DNA of 64,000 bases from Pseudomonas orientalis. GTDB taxonomy: Bacteria; Pseudomonadota; Gammaproteobacteria; Pseudomonadales; Pseudomonadaceae. Within the stretch, counting starts at the first letter, position 1, and each line of letters starts with the position of its first letter. Below are positions 38,532-46,696 of the stretch, piece after piece. The position numbers and the translations under genes are program-made. The notes below the pieces were generated by a model. The model ran no database searches. It worked only from the letters and a program-made list of their open reading frames with translations, and was not told the DNA's origin. The stretch spans positions 2,788,501-2,852,500 of the forward strand of contig NZ_CP018049.1 of NCBI RefSeq assembly GCF_002934065.1, in the 5' to 3' direction.

Positions 38532-40064
38532 ATGAGCCTCGAACCCTTGCTTGAGATGCAGGGCATCAGCAAAACCTTCAACGGTTTGCGCGTGCTCAAA
38601 AGTGTCGGCCTGAAGGTCTACCCCGGCGAAATTCACGCCTTGATGGGGGAGAACGGCGCCGGCAAGTCCACGCTGATGAAAGTCCTCTCCGGCGCCTACC
38701 AAGCCGATCCCGGCGGCGTTATCCGCATCGACGGCCAACCCGTCGCCAGCTTCACTCCCGCTACCGCCAAGGCCCTGGGCATCGCCGTGATCTACCAGGA
38801 ACTGAGCCTATGCCCGAACCTGAGCGTGGCCGAGAATATCTACCTGGGCCGCGAACTGCGCCGAGGCTGGACCATCGACCGCAAGGGCATGCAGGCCGGT
38901 TGCGTGGAGGTGCTGCAACGCCTGGGCGCCGAATTCACCGGCGCCACCCAGGTCAGCAGCCTGTCGATTGCCGAGCGCCAGTTGGTCGAAATCGCCCGTG
39001 CCCTGCATGCCCACGCCAGGATCCTGGTGATGGACGAACCGACCACGCCGCTGTCCTCCCGTGAAACCGACCGTCTGTTCGCGCTGATCAAACAACTGCG
39101 CAGCCAGGGCCTGGCAATCATCTACATCAGCCATCGCATGGCCGAAATCTACGAGCTGTCGGACCGCGTCTCGGTGCTGCGCGACGGCCAATATATCGGC
39201 GAGTTGACCCGCGCGGCGCTGTCGGCCGATGTGCTGGTGAAAATGATGGTGGGTCGCGACCTGTCAGGCTTCTACAAAAAGGAACACGCTGCCTATAACC
39301 CCGGCAACGTGGTGATGCGCGTGCGCGATATGGCCGATGGCAAGCGCGTGCGCCACTGCAGTTTCGATCTGCATGCCGGTGAAGTGCTGGGCATTGCCGG
39401 GCTGGTGGGGGCAGGGCGCACGGAGCTGGCGCGGCTGATCTTCGGCGCCGACCCGCGCACCAGCGGCACCCTGGAAGTGGTGGGCAAGACGGTGACGCAC
39501 CTGCGCACCCCGGCAGACGCCATTGGTGCCGGCGTGGTGTACCTCACCGAAGACCGCAAGGCCCAGGGCCTGTTCCTGGACATGAGCGTGGCCGACAACA
39601 TCAATGTGTGCGCCTGCGTGCCGGATGCGCGAGCCGGTGGCGTGCTCGATCGCGCCCATGGCGCACAGCGCGCCAATGACGCGATCAAGTCGCTGTCGAT
39701 TCGCGTGGCCTCGGGCAAGGTCACTGTGGGCGCGCTGTCCGGCGGCAACCAGCAGAAGGTGTTGCTGGCGCGGCTGCTGGAGGTCAAGCCCCATGTGCTG
39801 ATTCTGGATGAGCCCACCCGTGGCGTGGACATCGGCTCCAAATCCGAGATTTACCGCATCATCAATCAATTGGCCCAGGCCGGTGTCGGCATCGTGGTGA
39901 TCTCCAGCGAGCTGCCGGAAATCATCGGCACCTGCGACCGTGTGCTGATCATGCGCGAAGGCCAGTTGGTGGCTGAAGTCGGCGGGGCCTCCGGTCACGT
40001 CATCTCCCAGGAACGTATTATCGACCTCGCCACCGGTGGCGATCAGGTGGCTGCCAATGGCTGA
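38532..40064 (+). CDS. rbsA: Sugar ABC transporter ATPase, RbsA/XylG type (two ATP-binding domains)
   Basis: 510 residues. The first ABC domain has Walker [10 protein letters not shown] near residue 38 and Walker [13 protein letters not shown], with a weak signature LSIAERQ. The second has a degenerate P-loop ([12 protein letters not shown]), signature LSGGNQQK and Walker [15 protein letters not shown], as in all RbsA/AraG/XylG proteins. It energises uptake of a pentose or related sugar or polyol through RbsC and RbsB. AGGAG lies 7 bases before the ATG. First gene of the operon, whose last 8 bases overlap rbsC. The symbol reflects the family; the substrate is not proven. Confidence 0.9.
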   Translation: MSLEPLLEMQGISKTFNGLRVLKSVGLKVYPGEIHALMGENGAGKSTLMKVLSGAYQADPGGVIRIDGQPVASFTPATAKALGIAVIYQELSLCPNLSVAENIYLGRELRRGWTIDRKGMQAGCVEVLQRLGAEFTGATQVSSLSIAERQLVEIARALHAHARILVMDEPTTPLSSRETDRLFALIKQLRSQGLAIIYISHRMAEIYELSDRVSVLRDGQYIGELTRAALSADVLVKMMVGRDLSGFYKKEHAAYNPGNVVMRVRDMADGKRVRHCSFDLHAGEVLGIAGLVGAGRTELARLIFGADPRTSGTLEVVGKTVTHLRTPADAIGAGVVYLTEDRKAQGLFLDMSVADNINVCACVPDARAGGVLDRAHGAQRANDAIKSLSIRVASGKVTVGALSGGNQQKVLLARLLEVKPHVLILDEPTRGVDIGSKSEIYRIINQLAQAGVGIVVISSELPEIIGTCDRVLIMREGQLVAEVGGASGHVISQERIIDLATGGDQVAANG

Positions 40065-41037
40065 ATTCAATAGCGCAACAACCGTGGGCAAGGCCGAACG
40101 CGTGCGTGAGCTGATGCGCACGGTGGGCATGTTGCCGGTGCTGGTGTTGCTGCTGGTGGGCTTCGCCCTGGCCAGCGAGAACTTCATGACCCTGCAGAAC
40201 CTGTCGATCATCACCCAGCAGGCCTCGGTGAATGTGGTGCTGGCGGCCGGCATGACCTTCGTGATCCTCACGGCGGGCATCGACCTGTCGGTGGGCGCGA
40301 TCCTGGCGGCGTCGGCGGTGGTGGCGTTGCAGGCGTCGATGTCGCCGCAGTTCGGCATGTTCGGCATCGCCGCCGGGATTGGTTTTGGCCTGTTGCTGGG
40401 CTTGGTCAACGGTGGGTTGATCGCCTTCATGCGGTTGCCGCCGTTCATCGTCACCCTCGGCGCGCTCACCGCCATGCGTGGCCTGGCAAGGCTTTTGGCC
40501 GACGACAAGACCGTGTTCAACCCCGACTTGCCGTTTGCCTTTATCGGCAATGACTCGATCCTCGGTGTGCCCTGGCTGGTGGTGATTGCCGTGGCGGTGG
40601 TGGCGCTGTCGTGGTTCATCCTGCGCCGCACGGTGATGGGCGTGCAGATCTATTCGGTGGGCGGCAACCCGGAAGCGGCGCGATTGTCGGGGATCAAGGT
40701 GTGGAAGGTGCTGTTGTTCGTCTACGCCATGTCCGGCGCGCTGGCCGGGCTCGGCGCGGTGATGAGCGCCTCGCGCCTGTTCGCCGCCAATGGCCTGCAA
40801 CTGGGGCAGTCCTATGAACTGGATGCGATTGCCGCCGTGATTCTCGGTGGCACCAGCTTTACCGGCGGCGTCGGCACCATCGGCGGCACCCTGATCGGCG
40901 CGCTGATCATTGCGGTGCTCACCAATGGCCTGGTGCTGCTGGGGGTGTCGGATATCTGGCAGTACATCATCAAGGGCATCGTGATCATCGGCGCGGTGGC
41001 GCTGGATCGCTATCGCCAGTCCGGCGCGCGTACCTGA
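40057..41037 (+). CDS. rbsC: Sugar ABC transporter permease, RbsC type
   Basis: 326 residues, about 8-10 membrane helices, with the family segments [62 protein letters not shown] and [24 protein letters not shown] 40057 overlaps the rbsA stop and has AGGTGG 6 bases upstream. Forms the inner-membrane channel for RbsA/RbsB. Confidence 0.92.
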   Translation: MAEFNSATTVGKAERVRELMRTVGMLPVLVLLLVGFALASENFMTLQNLSIITQQASVNVVLAAGMTFVILTAGIDLSVGAILAASAVVALQASMSPQFGMFGIAAGIGFGLLLGLVNGGLIAFMRLPPFIVTLGALTAMRGLARLLADDKTVFNPDLPFAFIGNDSILGVPWLVVIAVAVVALSWFILRRTVMGVQIYSVGGNPEAARLSGIKVWKVLLFVYAMSGALAGLGAVMSASRLFAANGLQLGQSYELDAIAAVILGGTSFTGGVGTIGGTLIGALIIAVLTNGLVLLGVSDIWQYIIKGIVIIGAVALDRYRQSGART

Positions 41038-41073
41038 GTTGGCTCCTACAACAATCACAAGAGAGAGACCCGC

Positions 41074-42006
41074 ATGAACGTCAAACGTATTTTCCCGCTG
41101 ATTGCCTTGGCTGCCCTGATGTCCCAGGCCGTGCAAGCCCGTGAACTCAAGGCCCTGGGCATCAGCATGGGCTCGCTGGGCAACCCGTATTTCGTCACGC
41201 TGGCCGATGGCGCCACGGCGCGGGCCAAGGCGCTGAACCCCAACGTCAAGGTCACTTCTGTGTCGGCCGACTATGATTTGAGCAAGCAGTTTTCGCAGAT
41301 CGACAACTTTATTTCCTCCAAGGTCGACCTGATCCTGATCAATGCCGTCGACCCGTCCGCCATGGCCTCGGCGATCAAGAAAGCGCGGGATGCCGGGATT
41401 GTCGTGGTAGCGGTGGATGTGGATGCCAAGGGCGTGAACGCCACGGTGCAGACCGACAACGTCGAAGCCGGCAAGCTGGCCTGCCAATACCTGGTGGATA
41501 AACTCTCGGGCAAAGGCAATGTGATTATCCAGAACGGCCCGCAAGTGACCGCCGTAACCGACCGCGTCAAAGGCTGCAAGGCCGCACTGGCCACCGCGCC
41601 GGATATCAAGCTGCTGTCGGATGACCAGGATGCCAAGGGCTCGCGTGAAGGCGGCTTGAACGCGATGCAGGGTTACCTCACGCGCTTCCCGAAAATCGAC
41701 GGGCTGTTCGCGATCAACGACCCGCAAGCCATTGGCAGCGACCTGGCGGCCAAGCAACTTAAGCGCAGCGGCATCATTATCACCTCGGTGGACGGCGCGC
41801 CGGATATCGAAAACGCGCTGAAGACCGACACCCAGATCCAGGCCTCAGCCAGCCAGGACCCGTGGGCCATGGCCCAGACCGCCGTGGATGTGGGCAATGA
41901 CCTGCTCAACGACAAAGCCCCCGCGCAAGCGGTGACCTTGCTCACGCCCAAGCTGATCACCCGCGACAACGTGGGCAGCTACAGCGGCTGGTCGAGCAAA
42001 CACTGA
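41074..42006 (+). CDS. rbsB: Periplasmic sugar-binding protein, RbsB type
   Basis: 310 residues with a signal peptide cleaved after VQA (residue about 22). The mature protein has the type I periplasmic-binding fold: GISMGSLGNPYFVTLADGA, SKVDLILINAVDPSAM, GLFAINDPQAIGSDLAA and TSVDGAPD. It delivers the sugar to RbsAC. Most ribose operons place rbsB first; here it follows rbsA-rbsC. GAGAG lies upstream of the ATG. Confidence 0.9.
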   Translation: MNVKRIFPLIALAALMSQAVQARELKALGISMGSLGNPYFVTLADGATARAKALNPNVKVTSVSADYDLSKQFSQIDNFISSKVDLILINAVDPSAMASAIKKARDAGIVVVAVDVDAKGVNATVQTDNVEAGKLACQYLVDKLSGKGNVIIQNGPQVTAVTDRVKGCKAALATAPDIKLLSDDQDAKGSREGGLNAMQGYLTRFPKIDGLFAINDPQAIGSDLAAKQLKRSGIIITSVDGAPDIENALKTDTQIQASASQDPWAMAQTAVDVGNDLLNDKAPAQAVTLLTPKLITRDNVGSYSGWSSKH

Positions 42007-42031
42007 AGTCTTGACCCGAGGGGATAGCGCC

Positions 42032-43024
42032 ATGGTCACCATGGATGACGTGGCACGCAGGGCCCGGGTGTCGACGTCGACGGTGTCCCATGTGCTCAAC
42101 GGTACGCGCAAGGTCAGCCCGGCCACGGTGCAGGCAGTGCAGCAGGCGATCCAGGTGCTGGGCTACGCGCCCAACACCCTGGCGCGTTCACTGGCGCGGT
42201 CGAGCACCAATACGATTGGCGTGGCGATCTCGGCGCTGTCCAACCATTATTTCAGCGAGACGGTGCACGCGATTGAAACCGCGTGCGCCAGGCATGGCTA
42301 CATGATGCTGTTTGTCGACACCCACGACGACCCGGAGCAGGAATTGCGGGTGGTCACCGCGCTGCATCAGCGGCGGGTCGACGGCATTGTGCTGGCGCCG
42401 TCGAACGGCTCGCTGGCCCTGGATTATCTGCGCGCCAATGCAATTCCCGCGGTGCTGGTGGATCGCATGATGAGTGAGCAGTTCGATCAGGTTGGGGTGG
42501 AGAACCGCCAGGCCACCCAGGCGCTGATCGCGCACCTGATTGCCCATGGGCACCGCCGCATCGGCTTCATCGCCGGGCGCACGGGGTTCAGTACCACCGA
42601 TGAGCGGGTGGCGGGTTACCAGGCCGCGTTGCAGGCGGCGGGGCTGGGGTTCGATCCGCAGTTGCTGGTCAATGGCGGCTCCAACACCGAGCCGGCACGC
42701 CAGGCCACCGTGCAGTTGCTGAGCCTGGCCGCGCCGCCGACCGCCATCATGGCCGGCAACAACCTGATGACCCTGGGCGCCATGCAGGCCCTGCGTGACG
42801 CCCACATCGACGTGCCGGAGCAAATGGCCCTGGTCGGGTTCGATGATTTCGAATGGGCGGATTTTTTCCTGCCGCGCCTGAGCCTGATCGCACAGCCGGT
42901 CCAGGCCCTCGGCGCACGTGCGGTGGACTTATTGCTGCAACGCATGGCTTCTCCCGGCTCGCCGCCCCAGAGTGTACGACTGGCGCCGACCCTGCAATTA
43001 CGCAATTCCTGCGGCTGTGATTGA
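42032..43024 (+). CDS. LacI-family transcriptional regulator of the sugar operon
   Basis: 330 residues. N-terminal helix-turn-helix (TMDDVARRARVSTSTVSHVLNG) with hinge (GYAPNTLARSLA), then a sugar-binding core (IGVAISALSNHYFSE, MMLFVDTHDD, AGNNLMTLGAMQAL, VGFDDFEWADFF). ATG 42032 has GAGGGG 8 bases upstream. Located inside the operon between rbsB and the kinase gene; the likely targets are the two palindromes at 38418 and 38448, with the transported sugar as inducer. Confidence 0.92.
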   Translation: MVTMDDVARRARVSTSTVSHVLNGTRKVSPATVQAVQQAIQVLGYAPNTLARSLARSSTNTIGVAISALSNHYFSETVHAIETACARHGYMMLFVDTHDDPEQELRVVTALHQRRVDGIVLAPSNGSLALDYLRANAIPAVLVDRMMSEQFDQVGVENRQATQALIAHLIAHGHRRIGFIAGRTGFSTTDERVAGYQAALQAAGLGFDPQLLVNGGSNTEPARQATVQLLSLAAPPTAIMAGNNLMTLGAMQALRDAHIDVPEQMALVGFDDFEWADFFLPRLSLIAQPVQALGARAVDLLLQRMASPGSPPQSVRLAPTLQLRNSCGCD

Positions 43025-43040
43025 TTGGAATTACCCACGT

Positions 43041-44501
43041 ATGAACGGTCCTGTTTCCCTCGGTATTGATCTTGGCACCTCTGAACTCAAGGCCATCCTC
43101 ATGGACACCGGCGGTGCCGTGCTGGCCCACGCCGGCGTGCGCTTGATTGTGTCGCGGCGCCACAGCGGTTGGTCCGAACAGGCACCTGAAGACTGGTGGC
43201 AGGCCTGCCTACAGGCCTTGGACCAATTGCGTCAGCATGCAGCGTTTGCCCGTGTGGCCTGTATCGGGCTGTCCGGGCAGATGCACGGAGCGGTTCTACT
43301 CGGGGATGACAACCGCGTGTTGTATCCGGCCATCCTGTGGGACGACTCCCGTGCGGTCGCCGAAGCCGAACAGCTGGGGCCGAAGTTTGCCGACGTCACC
43401 GGCAGTTTGCCCATGGCCGGGCTGACTGCACCCAAGCTCCTATGGTTGCAACGGCATGAGCCTGAAGTGTTCAAGGCAATTGACTGCGTGCTGTCGCCCA
43501 AGGATTACCTGCGACTGCGCCTGTGTGGCGAGCGCATCAGCGAGATGTCGGATGCCGCCGGCACCCTGTGGCTGAATGTGGCGCAGCGTGAATGGTTTAC
43601 CCCGATGCTGCGCGCCACCGGCCTGGCGCCTGCGCAAATGCCCAGGCTGGTGGAAGGCGGCAGCGCGAGTGCCTGTGTAACGGCGGTCGGGCTCGGGTTG
43701 TCGGCGCAGGTGGTCATCGCCGGTGGCGGCGGGGATAACCCGGTGGCGGCGGTCGGTATCGGTGCGATCGATGTCGGAGACGGCTTTATCACCCTGGGCA
43801 CCAGCGCGGCGATTGTCGCGATTACCGACCACGCCGCCGGCAACCCGTCCAGTGCGGTGCACAGCTTCTGCCATGCGCTGCCCGAGCGCTGGTACACCAT
43901 GGGCGCGATGCTGGCCGGCGCCAGTTGCCTGCGCTGGGTAACGCGCCTGACGGGCCTGTCGGATGAGCAAACGCTGTTGGACCAGGTGCAGGCGCAATTG
44001 CCCATCGAGCAGGGGGTACCGTTGTCCACACCGTTGTTCCTGCCGTACCTGGCGGGCGAGCGCACGCCCCATAACGACCCCTTGCTGCGCGGCGGCTTCA
44101 TGGGCCTCGGCCACGACTGCACGCCGGCGATGCTCGGCTACGCGGTGATGGAAGGCGTGGGTTTCGGCCTGCTCGACGCCTGGCGCGCGGTGCAGTCGAC
44201 CGGTGCCGAGGTCAAGTCCTTTGCGCTCGTAGGCGGAGGGGCGCGCAGTGAGTATTGGGCGCAGCTGCTGGCGAATATTCTGCAAAGGGAAGTCTTTACG
44301 CTGCACGGCAGCGAATTGAGTGCGTGCATCGGGGCGGCGAAGCTGGGATTCATGGCCATCGGGCAGGGCGCGGATCTGCTGGCGGCGGGTATGCCGGTGA
44401 AGATGCGGTATGTGCCTGATGAGCGGCAGCAGCCGGTGTTGGCGGCGCGCTATCGCAAGTTCCAGGGGTTGCTTGCTGCAGCGAAAGCCCTTCAAGACTG
44501 A
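43041..44501 (+). CDS. xylB: FGGY-family carbohydrate kinase, xylulokinase-like
   Basis: 486 residues. Phosphate-binding GIDLGTSELKAILMD at the N-terminus, sugar-site motif GLSGQMHGAVLL...ILWDDSRA, second ATPase motif GDGFITLGTSAAI, and GGGARSEYWAQLLANIL near the C-terminus, all typical of xylulokinases (EC 2.7.1.17). It would phosphorylate the ketopentose formed from the imported sugar or polyol. No isomerase or polyol dehydrogenase is in the operon, so the pathway must be completed elsewhere. Starts 16 bases after the regulator, with a weak ribosome site. A ribokinase gene, usual in ribose operons, is absent. Confidence 0.88.
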   Translation: MNGPVSLGIDLGTSELKAILMDTGGAVLAHAGVRLIVSRRHSGWSEQAPEDWWQACLQALDQLRQHAAFARVACIGLSGQMHGAVLLGDDNRVLYPAILWDDSRAVAEAEQLGPKFADVTGSLPMAGLTAPKLLWLQRHEPEVFKAIDCVLSPKDYLRLRLCGERISEMSDAAGTLWLNVAQREWFTPMLRATGLAPAQMPRLVEGGSASACVTAVGLGLSAQVVIAGGGGDNPVAAVGIGAIDVGDGFITLGTSAAIVAITDHAAGNPSSAVHSFCHALPERWYTMGAMLAGASCLRWVTRLTGLSDEQTLLDQVQAQLPIEQGVPLSTPLFLPYLAGERTPHNDPLLRGGFMGLGHDCTPAMLGYAVMEGVGFGLLDAWRAVQSTGAEVKSFALVGGGARSEYWAQLLANILQREVFTLHGSELSACIGAAKLGFMAIGQGADLLAAGMPVKMRYVPDERQQPVLAARYRKFQGLLAAAKALQD

Positions 44502-44524
44502 ATCCACGACTGGAGCAGAACTAA

Positions 44525-44612
44525 TGTGGGAGGGGGCTTGCTCCCGATGGCAGTGTGTCAGTCTCCGATGTGCTGACTGACACACTGCCATCGGGAGCAA
44601 GCCCCTCCCACA
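44525..44612. repeat. REPIN, family A (copy 6, array unit 1)
   Basis: Arms TGTGGGAGGGGGCTTGCTCC and complement; loop centre with TCTCCGATGTGCTGACTGAC. It differs from the other array units at several loop positions and may be the founder. Confidence 0.95.
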
Positions 44613-44700
44613 TTTGGATCGCAGCGCATCAGTTAGATAGCTGTCGGCTGTGAGACTGCCAGCAGCAGCGCCACAGGTCCGGAGCCATAGCGCAATTTAC

Positions 44701-44789
44701 TGTGGGAGGGGGCTTGCCCCCGATAGCAGTGTGTCAGTCGCCGATGTGCTGATTGACACTCCGCCATCGGGAGCAAGCCCCCTCCCACA
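44701..44789. repeat. REPIN, family A (copy 7, array unit 2)
   Basis: Arms as in the family; inner loop CGCCGATGTGCTGATTGAC is shared with units 3 and 4. Confidence 0.95.
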
Positions 44790-44877
44790 TTTGGATCGCA
44801 GCGCATCAGTTAGATAGCTGTCGGCTGTGAGACTGCCAGCAGCAGCGCCACAGGTCCGGAGCCATAGCGCAATTTAC

Positions 44878-44966
44878 TGTGGGAGGGGGCTTGCTCCCGA
44901 TGGCAGTGTGTCAGTCGCCGATGTGCTGATTGACACTCCGCCATCGGGGGCAAGCCCCCTCCCACA
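44878..44966. repeat. REPIN, family A (copy 8, array unit 3)
   Basis: Exactly 177 bases after unit 2 and with the same inner loop. It mixes a GCTCCCG left arm with a GGGGGCAAG right arm. Confidence 0.95.
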
Positions 44967-45054
44967 TTTGGATCGCAGCGCATCAGTTAGATAGCTGTCG
45001 GCTGTGAGACTGCCATCTGCAGCGCCCCAGGTCCGGAGCCATAGCGCAATTTAC

Positions 45055-45142
45055 TGTGGGAGGGGGCTTGCCCCCGATGGCAGTGTGTCAGTCGCCGATG
45101 TGCTGATTGACACTCCGCTATCGTGGCAAGCCCCCTCCCACA
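45055..45142. repeat. REPIN, family A (copy 9, array unit 4)
   Basis: 177 bases after unit 3. The right arm has lost one base and carries a mismatch (TCGTGGCAAG). The repeat unit ends here, at the boundary with the Lrp gene. Confidence 0.95.
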
Positions 45143-45164
45143 GGTTTGTGCGGTGTGCTGTCGG

Positions 45165-45605
45165 TCAGTCGTTCAACGGCGGCAACCGCCGCTTCACCGG
45201 GGTTTTCTTGACGATGGCGGTGTTGGTTTCGGCGTACCCGTTGATTCGGTCCAACAGGCTGTCCAACTGATCCATGGTGCGCACATGCAGGCGGGCGATG
45301 AAGCAGTCTTCGCCGGTAACTTTGTCGCATTCAGTGAATTCGGGAATCGCCTGGATCTGGCGTTCCACTTCCTGCAACTTGCCGGGCAGGGGACGGATGC
45401 GCACGATGGCTTGCAGCAGGTAACCAAAGTGTTTGGGGTCGATGTCGACGGTGTAGTGGGTCAGCACGCCGCGTTCCTCCAGGCGGCGCAAGCGTTCGCC
45501 GACACTCGGCGAAGACAGCCCGGTGATGCCGGCCAGGGCCTTGAGGGACAGGCGTGAGTCATCCATCAAAGCGGCGATCAGTTGCTGGTCGATGGTATCA
45601 ATCAT
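45165..45605 (-). CDS. Lrp/AsnC-family transcriptional regulator
   Basis: 146 residues. N-terminal helix-turn-helix (IDQQLIAALMDDSRLSLKALAGITGLSSPSVGERLRRLEERG) followed by the RAM/AsnC ligand domain (VTGEDCFIARLHVRTMDQLDSLLD). The family senses amino acids and controls their transport or metabolism. It is divergent from the EamA exporter gene with 109 bases between, so it probably regulates that gene. AGGC lies 7 bases before the ATG. Confidence 0.92.
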   Translation of the reverse strand: MIDTIDQQLIAALMDDSRLSLKALAGITGLSSPSVGERLRRLEERGVLTHYTVDIDPKHFGYLLQAIVRIRPLPGKLQEVERQIQAIPEFTECDKVTGEDCFIARLHVRTMDQLDSLLDRINGYAETNTAIVKKTPVKRRLPPLND

Positions 45606-45714
45606 GGGTTTTGCCTAATAAATGAAGGTGATTCTGGGCTGCGGCCTTTTTTATTCGCTGGAGCGGCTATGTGTCAGATTGCCATAATTGAGCCTCACTT
45701 GAGGAGCGTCAATT

Positions 45715-46638
45715 ATGGATACCGCTGTCCGTCGCGGAATGTGGGGAATGATCGCCGCCATGCTGATTTCCGGCACCATCGGCTGGTTTGTGCTGGTGTC
45801 CGGCGTATCGGTGATTGAGGTGGTGTTCTGGCGCTGCGTTATCGGTGCGCTGGCGTTGTTGCTGGTGTGCGCCTGGCTCGGTTACCTGAGGCTGGACCTG
45901 CTCAGTTGGGCCAGGTTCGGGCTGGCCGTGCTCAGTGGCGTGGCTATTGTCGGCAACTGGTTGCTGCTGTTCGAATCCTACTCGCGCGCTTCCATCGCTA
46001 TCAGTACGGCGGTGTACAACGTGCAACCGTTCATCTTGGTGATACTGGCGGCGGTGTTTCTCGGTGAGCCGATCACCCTGCGCAAAATCACCTGGCTGAG
46101 CGTGGCGTTTCTGGGCATGTTGGCCATTGTCACGGCCCACGGGGCGCAGCCGAGCGGCGGCGACTATCTGGCAGGCGTCGCACTGGCCCTGGGCGCGGCT
46201 TTTTTGTACGCGGTTGCCGCGTTGATCATCAAGCGGCTCAAGGCGGTGCCGCCGCATTTGATGGCGTTGATCCAGGTGACCACCGGTGCCGTGCTGCTGG
46301 CACCGCTGGTGCCCTGGGACCGTTTGCCCGCGTCGACCGATGCCTGGGCGGCGCTGGCGACCCTGGGTCTGGTGCACACGGGGTTGATGTATGTGTTGTT
46401 GTACGGGGCGATACAGAAGCTGCCGACCGCAATGACCGGCGCGTTGTCGTTCATCTACCCGATTGCGGCGATTTTCGTCGACTGGATCGCGTTCGGGCAT
46501 CGCCTGGGGTGGCTGCAGTGGCTGGGTGTGGCGGCGATTCTGCTGGCGGCGGCGGGGTTGCAGCGGGGCTGGTGGTGGCCCCGTAACCTCAGTAGGAGCG
46601 AGCTTGCTCGCGAAGAACGTAAGGACGCCGCGTGTTAA
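45715..46638 (+). CDS. EamA/DMT-family transporter
   Basis: 307 residues with ten hydrophobic helices in two EamA repeats (first about 10-135, second about 150-280). Family members export amino acids or other metabolites; the divergent Lrp gene suggests an amino acid. GAGGAG lies 8 bases before the ATG. The last 15 or so residues (LSRSELAREERKDAAC) are translated from the left arm and loop of a family-B REP element, so the natural end has been replaced. Confidence 0.9.
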   Translation: MDTAVRRGMWGMIAAMLISGTIGWFVLVSGVSVIEVVFWRCVIGALALLLVCAWLGYLRLDLLSWARFGLAVLSGVAIVGNWLLLFESYSRASIAISTAVYNVQPFILVILAAVFLGEPITLRKITWLSVAFLGMLAIVTAHGAQPSGGDYLAGVALALGAAFLYAVAALIIKRLKAVPPHLMALIQVTTGAVLLAPLVPWDRLPASTDAWAALATLGLVHTGLMYVLLYGAIQKLPTAMTGALSFIYPIAAIFVDWIAFGHRLGWLQWLGVAAILLAAAGLQRGWWWPRNLSRSELAREERKDAAC

Positions 46639-46690
46639 CCCGATGCGCTGCGTTATCGTTAACGTTTTTCGCGAGCAAGCTCGCTCCTAC
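46592..46690. repeat. REPIN, family B (copy 4), overlapping the 3' end of the EamA gene
   Basis: GTAGGAGCGAGCTTGCTCGC and complement. The left arm is coding and the EamA stop (46636-46638) lies in the loop. The right arm ends 6 bases before the convergent rlhA stop. Confidence 0.95.
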
Positions 46691-46696
46691 AGAGGG

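Larger units (their letters stand above)
44525..45142. repeat. Tandem array: four REPINs in a 177-bp repeat
   Basis: REPINs at 44525-44612, 44701-44789, 44878-44966 and 45055-45142 are separated by three 88-base spacers (44613-44700, 44790-44877, 44967-45054) that are almost identical to each other. The first two match base for base as far as I can compare; the third has a few changes (CCATCTGC for CCAGCAGC). The period is exactly 177 bases. The array fills the gap between the convergent kinase and Lrp genes and must have grown by unequal crossover or slippage. Confidence 0.97.

Noticed and set aside
44525..45142. CRISPR array
   Set aside because: The repeats are about 88 bp, palindromic over their whole length and have nearly identical spacers, the opposite of CRISPR; no cas genes are nearby.
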